From Sulfurospirillum sp001602955 (GTDB lineage: Bacteria; Campylobacterota; Campylobacteria; Campylobacterales; Sulfurospirillaceae), in contig LVAC01000011.1 of NCBI GenBank assembly GCA_001602955.1, forward strand, positions 62,001-126,000: 64,000 nucleotides of DNA. Reading direction: 5' to 3'. Shown one piece after another: positions 17,710-26,348 of this stretch (positions are counted from its first letter, which is position 1; each line of letters starts with the position of its first letter). A program made the position numbers and the translations under genes. The notes under the pieces were generated by a model. That model had not been told where the DNA came from. It saw only the letters and a list, made by a program, of their open reading frames with translations, and did no database searches.

Positions 17710-18785
17710 TGCGCTACCGTCCTTCAAAAAGCTCGGATCAAAACTTTTGGGTCTCTTACGCCGACTTGATGGCAGGGCTTTTGTTCGTTTTTATTTTGCT
17801 CATCGGCGCGATCGTCGTCAAATACGTCTACGTTCAGACGGATTTAAAGGGCATTAAAAACGATCTTGAGGCACAAACGCGCGTCTTACGTCAAAGCCAA
17901 GAAGAGCTTTTACGACAAAAACAAGACTTTTTGCGCCTCAAAACCGATATGAACGCGACCAGTGCTTCATTGCAAATCGCCCAAGAGTTGTTGATGCAAA
18001 AAGAGTCCGACCTAAACGAATCCAACGCAAAACTTCAACTCAGCGACCAAGAGATCGAAAACCTTAAAAAGCTTCTTTTGGAAACCGAACTGGCACGCGA
18101 CGAAATCAAAGGCGAATTGGTCGCCAGCCAAATGGAACTGGGCACGACGACGCAAACATTGAAGCTCAAAGAGGGAGAACTCGCTCTTTTGAGCGCAAAA
18201 CTCTTGGAAAGCACCGCGGCGCATCAGCAACTGGTTGATGATTTAAACGTGACCAAAGCGCGCATTAAAAACCTGACGGGACTTCGCATCAAAGTAGTAC
18301 AGGAGTTGAAAAACAAATTGGGCAAGAAGATCGATATCGATCCCAATAGCGGAGCGATTCGACTTCCCTCGGGCGTTCTTTTCGACGTGGGCTCTTACGA
18401 GATCAAACCCGAAGCCAAAGCACGCTTAAAAGAGACCTTACAACCCTACTTGGACGTTCTTTTAAACGACGCGTCCATACGTGAAAACATCGACCACATT
18501 ATGATCGAAGGGCATACCGACTCAGACGGTACCTACATGCACAATCTGGATCTTTCCCAAAAAAGAGCCTATGCGGTTATGGCGTTGATCTATTCGTGGG
18601 ACGAAAGTAAAAACACGCTTTTACAACGTTACGTCAGTGCCATCGGACGCTCTTACAGCGACCGCATCTTTAAAAACGGCATCGAAGACAAAGACGCATC
18701 GCGTCGCATCGAAATCAAATTTAGCCTCTCCAACAAACAAGCCATTCAAGAGATCGAAACGTTTTTACAACGCAAAAACGAATAA
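17709..18785 (+). CDS. MotB/OmpA-like stator partner with coiled-coil spacer
   Basis: A 358-residue protein. It starts with a short cytoplasmic stretch and one TM helix containing the channel aspartate (SYADLMAGLLFVFILL, residue ~20). Residues ~45-200 form a long heptad-rich coiled coil. The C-terminal OmpA-like peptidoglycan-binding domain (~220-350) includes MIEGHTDSDGTYMHNLDLS. The coiled coil between TM and OmpA domain is much longer than in flagellar MotB. It overlaps the MotA-like gene by one base, so the two form an obligate pair. Role unknown: envelope motor, gliding or defence are possible. Confidence 0.82.
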   Translation: MRYRPSKSSDQNFWVSYADLMAGLLFVFILLIGAIVVKYVYVQTDLKGIKNDLEAQTRVLRQSQEELLRQKQDFLRLKTDMNATSASLQIAQELLMQKESDLNESNAKLQLSDQEIENLKKLLLETELARDEIKGELVASQMELGTTTQTLKLKEGELALLSAKLLESTAAHQQLVDDLNVTKARIKNLTGLRIKVVQELKNKLGKKIDIDPNSGAIRLPSGVLFDVGSYEIKPEAKARLKETLQPYLDVLLNDASIRENIDHIMIEGHTDSDGTYMHNLDLSQKRAYAVMALIYSWDESKNTLLQRYVSAIGRSYSDRIFKNGIEDKDASRRIEIKFSLSNKQAIQEIETFLQRKNE

Positions 18786-18962
18786 AGCGCAAAGAAGGAA
18801 ATCCTCTTTTTCTCAAGAGTTCTACAAGAACTCTTTTCTTTGCGGTATCGATTTTGTAGCTATTCTCTCTTTTTTACGTGCATTTACCGCTTCATTTTCA
18901 CAATGTCACTTCCGTCGATCATTTTTATGTTAAGATAATCGCTAAGGAATAAAGGAGAAAAT

Positions 18963-21224
18963 ATGGCCTTGATTCAAAAAAACATTTGGACGATTTTTTA
19001 TATTCTTCTTCTTTGCGGTATCGGCTTTTTAGGCGTCGTATCGTACGCCAAATGGGATAACGTTCGCGAACACTACGCCGAAGATCAGATCAATCTCGTA
19101 AAACTCGTCGGCAACGCGACGCACTCTTTGCTTCTATCGCAAGAGATGATACTCGATGTTTTAGGCAAACAAGTTCTCAGAGACAAAGATCCTCGTATTT
19201 TAGACGAATTGCTCTTGCTCAATCCCTCCGTCGTAGCCTTCGGTTTTGTCGATATCGAGGGCAATTACCGTTACGTCAATACCAAATTTGACAAAGCCAA
19301 ACTCCCCAATCTTCGTCAAAACCCTCTCACGAAAGAGTCGTTCGAGTATACCCTCACGCAAGAATCGATGATCTTAGGCAGAACCTATTATATCGCGGCA
19401 AGCGGACGCTGGGGCATTCCGATTCGCAAAAGCGTTGTGGACGATTCGGGTAAAATCATGGGCGTTATGACCGCCGGACTCGGCATAGAAGGAGCGTTTA
19501 AAATTTACACCGAGAACCTTTCGCTTGGAGATTACAATAAAGTCACGCTCATTCGAGAGCGCGATCATTTTGTTCAATTTCAATCCGCAAGCCGCGAAAT
19601 CTCTAAAGAAATTTACGAAAACCCTCTTCCCCAAACGTTTTTTAATGCATTGATGGACGCAATCGTGCAACGATACACCGTTTCCAAAGACGACATTAAA
19701 GCAAGCGGCCGTATTTACACCGCAAATGCGCGCGACGTGACGGGAGAGAAGATCCAGTTTGCGCTCAAGTACGAACCCCGCTATGCATTATGGATTCTCT
19801 CCGATATTGACGAAACGCAAATTACGCGCGAATTTATGAACCATTTTTTAAGCTATATGCTTCTTTTTGTCGGCGTACATGTTGTTTTGTTTATTCTCTT
19901 TAAAATCATTTCCGATGCGGAGAACAAACGCCGTGCCGATTTAGTATTCCAAGCCACGCACGATTCGCTCACGCATCTGCCCAATCGCGCGTACTTTCAA
20001 CAATACATCCACGATTGGATGGGCGAAAACGCTCCGCCTTTTAGCCTTTTGTACTTTGATTTAGACCATTTTAAAAACGTGAACGACAGTTTCGGACATC
20101 ATTTTGGCGATCTCTTGCTCATCGAATTTTCAAGGCGGCTTTTAGAGGTTAAGACGCCCGAAAGCATCGCCATTCGACAAGGCGGCGACGAGTTTCTTCT
20201 CTTAAGCTATGTGACGGACGATCACGAACTCTTAGCCCAAGCCGAAAAAATCATGCAAGAGATTTCCAAACCTTACCGTATCAAACAGTTTAATTTTGTG
20301 GTAGGTGCAAGCATCGGTATCGCCAAGTATCCCGAACACGCCCAAAGCGTTGATATGCTTTTGCGTGCCGCCGACATTGCGATGTACGAGGCGAAAAAAT
20401 ACAAAAATAGCGTTCGTCTTTTTGCCGCTTCAATGCAAGAAGGATACCTCAATCGCGTGATGATGGAACATATGCTCCGCCAAGCATTGGAAAAAGGAGA
20501 ACTCTACGTCGCGTATCAACCGCAAATGGATAAAAACGGCGTTATGTACGGCGTCGAGGCGTTGGCGCGATGGCAAAGTGCGGAATTGGGGCTCGTTCCG
20601 CCCGATCAATTTATTCCGGTCGCCGAAGCGTCGGGTTTGATGCCCAAATTGGGAGATTTTATCTTGAAAAAAACGCTCGAAGAGATGCAACGTTTTCAAG
20701 AGACGTTAGACATAAGGTTTCAAGTCTCCATTAACATCTCGATTAAGCAATTTATGGAAGCAAACTTTCTTGAAAAGCTCACGCGCGAAATCCAAAAAAC
20801 TAAGCTCGACAACCTTGCGATATGCCTTGAAATTACGGAAAGTCTGTTTATCGAGGACATCGACTATCTTTTGCCGCTTCTAAAAAAAATACGCGAAATG
20901 GGGCTGTACATCTCGATGGACGACTTCGGTACGGGTTATTCGTCGCTCAATATTTTGCGTAAATTGCCTATTGACGAACTCAAAATCGATAAGAGTTTTA
21001 TCGATACCCTCATCGAGGACGTTACCGCGGAAAAGATGGTTCAAAATATCATCACGATCGGTAAAAATTTAGAATTGGCGATTTTAGCCGAAGGTGTAGA
21101 GACCAAGGCGCAAGAAGAGAAGCTTCTACATTTGGGGTGCGATCGTTTTCAAGGCTATTTTTACGCTAAACCGTTGACTTACGACGCACTCCAAACGTTT
21201 GTAGAAGAGCAAAAAAGACATTGA
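18963..21224 (+). CDS. Membrane sensor GGDEF-EAL protein
   Basis: A 753-residue protein. TM1 is at ~10-28, then a periplasmic sensor domain (dCache-like) to ~295, TM2 at ~297-320, GGDEF at ~330-490 and EAL at ~500-750. The cyclase motif GGDEF and phosphodiesterase motifs (EALARW, DDFGTGYSS) are both intact. No RXXD inhibitory site precedes GGDEF. It could make or degrade c-di-GMP depending on the signal. It follows the MotAB-like pair on the same strand after a 177-bp gap, so it probably has its own promoter. Confidence 0.92.
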   Translation: MALIQKNIWTIFYILLLCGIGFLGVVSYAKWDNVREHYAEDQINLVKLVGNATHSLLLSQEMILDVLGKQVLRDKDPRILDELLLLNPSVVAFGFVDIEGNYRYVNTKFDKAKLPNLRQNPLTKESFEYTLTQESMILGRTYYIAASGRWGIPIRKSVVDDSGKIMGVMTAGLGIEGAFKIYTENLSLGDYNKVTLIRERDHFVQFQSASREISKEIYENPLPQTFFNALMDAIVQRYTVSKDDIKASGRIYTANARDVTGEKIQFALKYEPRYALWILSDIDETQITREFMNHFLSYMLLFVGVHVVLFILFKIISDAENKRRADLVFQATHDSLTHLPNRAYFQQYIHDWMGENAPPFSLLYFDLDHFKNVNDSFGHHFGDLLLIEFSRRLLEVKTPESIAIRQGGDEFLLLSYVTDDHELLAQAEKIMQEISKPYRIKQFNFVVGASIGIAKYPEHAQSVDMLLRAADIAMYEAKKYKNSVRLFAASMQEGYLNRVMMEHMLRQALEKGELYVAYQPQMDKNGVMYGVEALARWQSAELGLVPPDQFIPVAEASGLMPKLGDFILKKTLEEMQRFQETLDIRFQVSINISIKQFMEANFLEKLTREIQKTKLDNLAICLEITESLFIEDIDYLLPLLKKIREMGLYISMDDFGTGYSSLNILRKLPIDELKIDKSFIDTLIEDVTAEKMVQNIITIGKNLELAILAEGVETKAQEEKLLHLGCDRFQGYFYAKPLTYDALQTFVEEQKRH

Positions 21225-21240
21225 CATGTAAAACCGTTTA

Positions 21241-22011
21241 TCACTCCAAAAGCTTCTTGTATCGCAATGCGTCTAAGGTAATACGTTTGCGTAAAGGCAA
21301 TTCGTCGCTTGAGGGAGTGAGTAAATTCGTCGCAAAAAAGTAAACGCCTTTAGAACTTTCCACATACCCCACGTACCAGCCGTGATGCTCGGCATCTTTG
21401 GGAACCGCCCAGCCTGTTTTCGCACGAACCGTGTAGTTAGCTTCTTGCTCGTCGATCATCATTTTTTTCAGTAAATCGATGTCGCTTCGGCGAAAAGGAA
21501 GTTCGTTTCGATAGAGTTTTTTAAGAAAAGCAATCTGCTCTTCCGCACTGATGCGAAGTTTGCCGTCCAACCAAAAACGCTCGACGTCATTGCCCGTTTT
21601 TTCGTTGCCGTAGTGCATTTTTTTAAGGTAACTATCGTACTTTTCCAAGCCGATGTGACGCGCGAACTTTTGGTAACACCAAACACACGACGTTTTAAAC
21701 GCACTCTCTAAGGTTTGGCCTTGGTTCCATGCGGGTACACTTCGTTTCACTTTATCCCAAACGATAAGGCTCTTTTCATTAACAACACCTTCTTCTAGGG
21801 CAATAAGCGTGTTAGGAATTTTAAATGTTGATGCAGGTAAAAGCGGCGTTTTAGCACGCGCTTCATTATAAACAAACGACTCTTTACCATCAAGTGATTC
21901 GATAACCATCGTACCTTTGACGCCAAAATCGTCAAAGAGTTTGGCAAGGGTTGCGTCATCATTTGCCAAAAGCGATAGGGAACAAAAAAGAAGAGGCAAT
22001 AACCATCTCAT
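21241..22011 (-). CDS. Class D (OXA-type) beta-lactamase
   Basis: A 256-residue protein with a Sec signal peptide (to ~A17). All four class D motifs are present: STFK at residues 61-64 (active serine, carbamylated lysine), SCV at 108-110, YGN at 134-136 and KTG at 198-200. It should be a periplasmic serine beta-lactamase. Base composition matches the surrounding genome and no mobile element adjoins, which suggests an intrinsic chromosomal enzyme as in Campylobacter. Spectrum cannot be read from sequence. Confidence 0.93.
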   Translation of the reverse strand: MRWLLPLLFCSLSLLANDDATLAKLFDDFGVKGTMVIESLDGKESFVYNEARAKTPLLPASTFKIPNTLIALEEGVVNEKSLIVWDKVKRSVPAWNQGQTLESAFKTSCVWCYQKFARHIGLEKYDSYLKKMHYGNEKTGNDVERFWLDGKLRISAEEQIAFLKKLYRNELPFRRSDIDLLKKMMIDEQEANYTVRAKTGWAVPKDAEHHGWYVGYVESSKGVYFFATNLLTPSSDELPLRKRITLDALRYKKLLE

Positions 22012-22139
22012 AATGACTCCTTTTTTGCTGAATTATAACTAAAAAGAAACGGTGAATTCCTTTTTCTTTTACATGTAATTTTCGTCTGCTATGCTACTAT
22101 GTACCATTATATTTTCATGTTTACATGTAAGGAGTGCCC

Positions 22140-22550
22140 ATGAAACCTTTTATCAGCATGATTAGTCTTGGGGTAAGCGATTTGAACGCTTCCATTGCCT
22201 TTTATCAAACAGGACTTGGTTTTCCGCGTATGGAGCCCTACGATGAGAATATCGCTTTTTTTACTTTAAATGGAACATGGCTAGCACTGTACGAAAAAAA
22301 AGCGTTGGCAGACGATGCCAATATCGCCTTTGATGAAAGCCATTTTCATGGCTTTACCCTTTCACATGTACTAAACAGTGAAGCCGAAGTGGATGCACTT
22401 TTTAAAGAAGCCATTCAAGCAGGAGCCACACCTACCAAACAACCGCAAAAAGCATTTTGGGGCGGTTATAGCGGCTACTTCAAAGACCCTGACGGTCATT
22501 TGTGGGAAATCGCTTATAATCCTTTTTTTAAGATAGGAATAGGAGAGTAA
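22140..22550 (+). CDS. VOC-family (glyoxalase-fold) protein
   Basis: A 136-residue protein with two beta-alpha-beta-beta-beta units of the vicinal-oxygen-chelate fold (MISLGVSDLNASIAFYQTGL and GGYSGYFKDPDGHLWEIAYN). The start at ATG 22140 follows AAGGAG; an in-frame GTG at 22134 falls inside that ribosome site. Single-domain VOC proteins of this type are mostly uncharacterised; metal-dependent isomerase, dioxygenase or resistance roles are possible. Confidence 0.85.
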   Translation: MKPFISMISLGVSDLNASIAFYQTGLGFPRMEPYDENIAFFTLNGTWLALYEKKALADDANIAFDESHFHGFTLSHVLNSEAEVDALFKEAIQAGATPTKQPQKAFWGGYSGYFKDPDGHLWEIAYNPFFKIGIGE

Positions 22551-22614
22551 TGTAAATATTTTTTCTTGTTCACTGGCATGAAGAGTAACTAGAAAATCTT
22601 TACATGTAAAGGAA

Positions 22615-23400
22615 TTAACGCAAATGCTTCCATCTTGCATTTTTACTAAACAAATGTCCCTTAAATAATGTCGTATCAACAAGATTATAAATTTTATTTG
22701 AATTGCTCAACCCTCCACAAAAGTCTGGTTCTGTTGCAATTGTCATCCCTTCCATTCTTTCAAAAACCCATTTCATAAAGTCCGAATTACTATCTAAAAT
22801 TGATGTGATTTCATTATCGCTCATAAGCCTTACATTTTCACCGCCACCACAAGGATCATCACTTTTTGTAAAATAATCAAGGTCTATATCAAAATAAATT
22901 TTCTCTATAGAATTTTGAGACAGTTCTTTCAATAAATCTTCTATTGACTCACAACAGATGATTTTATGCTCATTTCCCCAATGGTCGTTAAAAGATTCCT
23001 CTGTATTTAAATCTTCTTGTTTACACAGCACATAAATATCACCGATTAAGTTTAAATAAGCCGCAGATAAGATATGCCCATCATTTAGCTGATTCAATTT
23101 ATCCCAAGAAAATAAAGCAACTTCTTTATAGCTCTTCAGATTTAAAGCATTTAAATCTTCTTGTTCACTCTCACATGGTGTACATAAATCACGATGCCAA
23201 TCAATGGTCACAAGTGATGGAGCTTTTTCAACATTCTGTTCCAATTTTCGTTTGGTTTTTTTCCACCATTTAAACCAAAAGTAAAATGCAAATCTATGGT
23301 CTTTAACTAATCCAAGTTCTATTGTGTTATCTGTTCCATTTGGATGCGACATGATTTCATAATCAGCATTGGGAAGTTTTAAATATTGGTTGTCTTTCAT
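22615..23400 (-). CDS. UPF0489-like protein with arginase/deacetylase-type Asp/His motifs
   Basis: A 261-residue protein starting at ATG 23400 with AAAGGA upstream. The motifs IDWHRDL (~residue 65) and FDIDLDYF (~residue 165) resemble the metal-binding D-x-H-x-D and D-x-D-x-D of the arginase/histone-deacetylase fold, which fits the UPF0489 family. Several paired cysteines (CTPC, CC) are present. It is AT-rich relative to its surroundings and lies 14 bp after the VapC-like toxin gene on the same strand, so it may be co-transcribed. Biochemical function is unknown. Confidence 0.7.
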   Translation of the reverse strand: MKDNQYLKLPNADYEIMSHPNGTDNTIELGLVKDHRFAFYFWFKWWKKTKRKLEQNVEKAPSLVTIDWHRDLCTPCESEQEDLNALNLKSYKEVALFSWDKLNQLNDGHILSAAYLNLIGDIYVLCKQEDLNTEESFNDHWGNEHKIICCESIEDLLKELSQNSIEKIYFDIDLDYFTKSDDPCGGGENVRLMSDNEITSILDSNSDFMKWVFERMEGMTIATEPDFCGGLSNSNKIYNLVDTTLFKGHLFSKNARWKHLR

Positions 23401-23413
23401 TTTGATTGTTCCT

Positions 23414-23797
23414 TTACCAAATCGCATCGTAAAAATAACTCAATATCTTCTCATCTTTCGTTAAAAGTTTACGTTCCTGACTCATGGCATGTGCGACGAT
23501 AATGCGATCAAATGGGTCACGTGTCCAGTCGATCAGCATTGCTTTTTGGATGACTTCATTAAAACTATAATCCTCCATTTTAAGCCCTATCATAGCGCCA
23601 AGATCACCTAAAATATTGTAGGGCGTCTCTGAAATACGTCCAATTTCATGTAAAAATTTGAGTTCAAGTTCAACCATTGGAGAAACAAAAAGTTGCCCTG
23701 CTTGCTCGATGGCTTCAAGTGCTTTGGGTGAGAATTTTTGAAGCTCTTTTTGCCTCAGCCACACGACAATGTGCGTGTCTAAATAAAGGGCTTCCAT
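23414..23797 (-). CDS. VapC-type PIN-domain toxin
   Basis: A 127-residue PIN-domain ribonuclease. Early YLDTHIVVW carries the first acidic residue, ELKFLHEIG gives a middle acidic residue, and WTRDPFDRIIVAHAM followed by LLTKDEKIL is the C-terminal acidic cluster typical of the DUF/VapC group. Translation probably starts at ATG 23797, with GGGAG upstream, overlapping the antitoxin gene by 19 bp. The set of acidic residues looks complete. Confidence 0.88.
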   Translation of the reverse strand: MEALYLDTHIVVWLRQKELQKFSPKALEAIEQAGQLFVSPMVELELKFLHEIGRISETPYNILGDLGAMIGLKMEDYSFNEVIQKAMLIDWTRDPFDRIIVAHAMSQERKLLTKDEKILSYFYDAIW

Positions 23798-24006
23798 TCG
23801 TTCTCCCATGGGGTGTTGATGAGTTCATCATCGCTTGCGGTGGTGATGTTTTTTGGAACGATTTTATCGAGGCGAGAAGGACGCTGTTCGGGAATGATGC
23901 GCAACAATTTACCTTTACGCGAAATCTCAAGAAGCTCACCTTTTTCGATGACACTGTCTAAAAGATTGTAAAGATTTTCGCGAAGTTTTGAGGGTGATAC
24001 GACCAT
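23779..24006 (-). CDS. Phd/YefM-type antitoxin partner of the PIN toxin
   Basis: A 75-residue protein starting at ATG 24006, with AAAGGAG six bases upstream (the frame stays open to 24021). The N-terminus VSPSKLRENLYNLLDSVIEK and the SRKGKLLRIIP segment match the Phd/YefM DNA-binding fold; the tail should bind the PIN toxin. A short repeat of GTACGTTATAAGTC / GTACGTAATGTA lies in the 24040-24080 upstream region and may be the operator. Confidence 0.82.
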   Translation of the reverse strand: MVVSPSKLRENLYNLLDSVIEKGELLEISRKGKLLRIIPEQRPSRLDKIVPKNITTASDDELINTPWENEWKPFI

Positions 24007-24107
24007 CTTTGCTCCTTTCATTTAAAGTAGAAGTATTATACAATGGCGTACGTTATAAGTCAAATTGCGTACGTAATGTATTTTATCTTTACATGTAAAG
24101 TCTAAAA

Positions 24108-24620
24108 TCACTCTTCTGTAGGATTTTTGGGACCATCAAGTTGAAGTTCGTAAAAAGCTAAGTTAAGCCATTGACCAAATTTATAGCCTGCTTTGTGGAC
24201 AATCCCCGCGGCGCTAAAACCTAGTTTTTTGTGCAGATGAATACTTTTGGTATTGGAAGCATCAATGCCTGCTACGATGGTGGCGTAGCCTTTGGCGTTG
24301 GCATCTTCGATGATGGTTTCAAGTAAAGCTCTCCCAAAATCCTGCTTTCGAAACGCTTTGTGAACGTACACGGAATGTTCGATGGTGTACTTGTAAGCAG
24401 GACTGCTTCTAAAAGAGCCATAGGTGGCATATCCGACAACGTTTCCCTCGTGTTCGTACACCCACAGAGGATAACCCTCTTCGCGTTTTTTGCGAAACCA
24501 AAGTTGGCGCTCTTGCAGTGTCTTGGCGTGGTACGTGTAGACAGCAGTGGTATTTAAAATAGCATCGTTGTAAATCGCTAAGATCGCTTCCAAATCATTT
24601 TCTGAAGCGAAGCGAATCAT
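24108..24620 (-). CDS. GNAT acetyltransferase, phosphinothricin acetyltransferase-like (PAT/YwnH type)
   Basis: A 170-residue protein from ATG 24620. MIRFASENDLEAILAIYNDAI and NTTAVYTYHAKTLQERQLWF match the PAT/Bar/YncA group, with the acetyl-CoA loop FRKQDFGRALLETII and NTKSIHLHKKLGFSAAG. Members acetylate amino compounds such as phosphinothricin or methionine derivatives. It starts 7 bp after nifQ stops, so it may be read from the rpoN-nifQ transcript, although a role in nitrogen fixation is not implied. Confidence 0.87.
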   Translation of the reverse strand: MIRFASENDLEAILAIYNDAILNTTAVYTYHAKTLQERQLWFRKKREEGYPLWVYEHEGNVVGYATYGSFRSSPAYKYTIEHSVYVHKAFRKQDFGRALLETIIEDANAKGYATIVAGIDASNTKSIHLHKKLGFSAAGIVHKAGYKFGQWLNLAFYELQLDGPKNPTEE

Positions 24621-24627
24621 GGTGTTT

Positions 24628-24963
24628 TTACCCCACCAATCGACAGGCGAAGCAGTTGGTTTGATCTTTACATGTAAAGCACGCGGGGGCGACAAGATCG
24701 AGCGAATCGTAGATAAATTTTTTCCAGAGTTTATCGGCGGGTTTAAGCTCGAAGAGTTTGGGAAAGTGGCATTTCATGTATTTGCCCATCTGCACGCGGT
24801 TTTTAAAACCCATGTCTTCGTACAAGTGGCGTTCGCGCATCGACATTGCCGCAACGTGCGGGGCGATGACGTATTTGGAGTAACGATTTTTGGCGTAACC
24901 TTGCAAGAAGATCGTGACCGTCGCTTCTATCTTTAAGCGTTCTTCTTTCGTATAGGGATTCAT
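24628..24963 (-). CDS. nifQ: NifQ-like molybdenum donor for FeMo-co assembly
   Basis: A 111-residue protein, shorter than most NifQ. The NifQ core is recognisable: ERHLYEDMGFKNRVQMGKYM, HFPKLFEL and KLWKKFIYD. The C-terminus carries a cysteine cluster CFTCKDQTNCFAC (C-x2-C-x5-C-x2-C); the usual spacing is C-x4-C-x2-C-x5-C. In characterised systems NifQ carries a Mo-Fe-S cluster and hands Mo to NifEN/NifH. It overlaps the rpoN stop by 4 bp, so it is translationally coupled to sigma-54. Confidence 0.75.
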   Translation of the reverse strand: MNPYTKEERLKIEATVTIFLQGYAKNRYSKYVIAPHVAAMSMRERHLYEDMGFKNRVQMGKYMKCHFPKLFELKPADKLWKKFIYDSLDLVAPACFTCKDQTNCFACRLVG

Positions 24964-26189
24964 GCTTGTACCTTGTAAATTTTTTTGCGTTCTTTAGACG
25001 ATGCAACGTTCATCAGCTTTCGGTATTTCGTAATCGTGCGTCGGACCATCTTGATGTTGAAGCGTTTTTCAATCCGTTCGAGTAAATCGTCGTCGGTTAA
25101 AGGCTCTTCTTTGTTTTCGTATTCGATTTGTTGGTTAATAAAATTTTTGATCTCGGAGGAAGAGAGCTCTTTGGTCGCTACTGCGTTGGTAAAGAACGAC
25201 TTTAGCGGGAAAATGCCCTGTTTCGATTCGACGTATTTGTTCGAAATTGCCCGTGAGATCGTCGATTCGGCGAAAGAGAGTTCATCGGCTAAATGACTCA
25301 TATTGAGCGGCCTAAGCTCGCCTCCGACAAAAAAAGAGAGCTGCTTCTCGACGATTAAAAGCACGATTTTGTACAACGTACTTTTGCGTAGTTCCAGAAG
25401 ATTGACGATGTCGCGTGCCTCTTTAAGTTTGTCCTTGATCGAGTCGTTTTTGCTCGAAAACGGCTCTTGAATCACAATGTCGGGGTAATATTCGTTATTG
25501 ATACGAAGGCGTATGTCTTCATCCACTTCCACGTAAAAATCGGGAATAATTTGCTTGGGTGTGGCTTGATACTCCAAAGCCGGAGGATTGGAAAATTTCT
25601 TTAAAACCGCCCTTGCCTCTTCAAAACGGTGATGTTTGGAAAACTTATCGACTTTGTGCATCTGTTCGATCATCTTTAAGACTAAATGATACAGCTCGTC
25701 ATCGACCTCGTCGCTCATTGCGTCGAGTTGAAACACGAACGATTCATGCGCATCCAAAGCGCCGACGCCATAGGGTTCGATTTTTGAAAAACGTTGTCGT
25801 ATCCGCTCGACATAGTCGCTATACACGTTACAGGTGATCGCGATTTGTTCGATATCGCCGTCAAAATAACCCTCTTCGTTGATGTCGCACAGTATCTCGT
25901 GGGCAACTTTTTGCGAAACAGGCGTGGGGAAAAGCGGCGGAACGATTTGTTCGAGTATCTTTTCATGCAAAGACTCATGGCTCAACACCAACTCTTCCAC
26001 CATGCCGTGACTGCTAGCACCCATCGTATGCTCATACGGGCGTTTGACCTCTAAAAACGGATTTTCGTACGAAAGCGTTTCAAGATGCGTGCTTAACTCT
26101 TGAAGAGGTAGCTGTAACAACGGGAGCCAAAGTTTGAGCGAGAGGTTAAGACTCTGCTTTTGTTTAAATTCTAGATTGATACTTCTCAT
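24960..26189 (-). CDS. rpoN: RNA polymerase sigma-54 factor
   Basis: A 409-residue sigma-54. Region I is Leu/Gln-rich (FKQKQSLNLSLKLWLPLLQ). The core-binding and DNA-binding domains follow, ending in the RpoN box VRRTITKYRK near residue 385. Its place beside nifQ links it to nif control, and GG-N10-GC promoters occur at several nif operons here. In Campylobacterota the same factor also drives flagellar genes, so it is probably not nif-specific. A separate terminator (26300-26336) divides it from the nifX-ferredoxin operon upstream. Confidence 0.95.
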   Translation of the reverse strand: MRSINLEFKQKQSLNLSLKLWLPLLQLPLQELSTHLETLSYENPFLEVKRPYEHTMGASSHGMVEELVLSHESLHEKILEQIVPPLFPTPVSQKVAHEILCDINEEGYFDGDIEQIAITCNVYSDYVERIRQRFSKIEPYGVGALDAHESFVFQLDAMSDEVDDELYHLVLKMIEQMHKVDKFSKHHRFEEARAVLKKFSNPPALEYQATPKQIIPDFYVEVDEDIRLRINNEYYPDIVIQEPFSSKNDSIKDKLKEARDIVNLLELRKSTLYKIVLLIVEKQLSFFVGGELRPLNMSHLADELSFAESTISRAISNKYVESKQGIFPLKSFFTNAVATKELSSSEIKNFINQQIEYENKEEPLTDDDLLERIEKRFNIKMVRRTITKYRKLMNVASSKERKKIYKVQA

Positions 26190-26299
26190 ACAAAAAGTAT
26201 GCCCTATTTATGAGCTAAATTTGCTTTTTTCTTGATTAATTTTTATGCATTTTAAAAGAGATTTTACAAAAATGTAACAAAGAGGCGACACGGGGGAAA

Positions 26300-26336
26300 A
26301 GAGGCTACGCGGGATGTTTGGATGCGTAGCGACTCT
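26300..26336 (-). terminator. Rho-independent terminator of the nifX-to-ferredoxin operon
   Basis: Read on the minus strand the stem is GCTACGC with loop and GCGTAGC, extended by GAGTC/CTC pairs, and then CTTTTCCCC. It lies ~20 bp after the ferredoxin stop codon. It implies that rpoN, 110 bp further on, has its own promoter. Confidence 0.65.
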
Positions 26337-26348
26337 TGAAAAGAAGGA

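Noticed and set aside
16549..18785. Complete Zorya defence system
   Set aside because: Only ZorA/ZorB-like architecture is present. No helicase or nuclease (ZorC/D/E) gene adjoins; the next gene is GGDEF-EAL.
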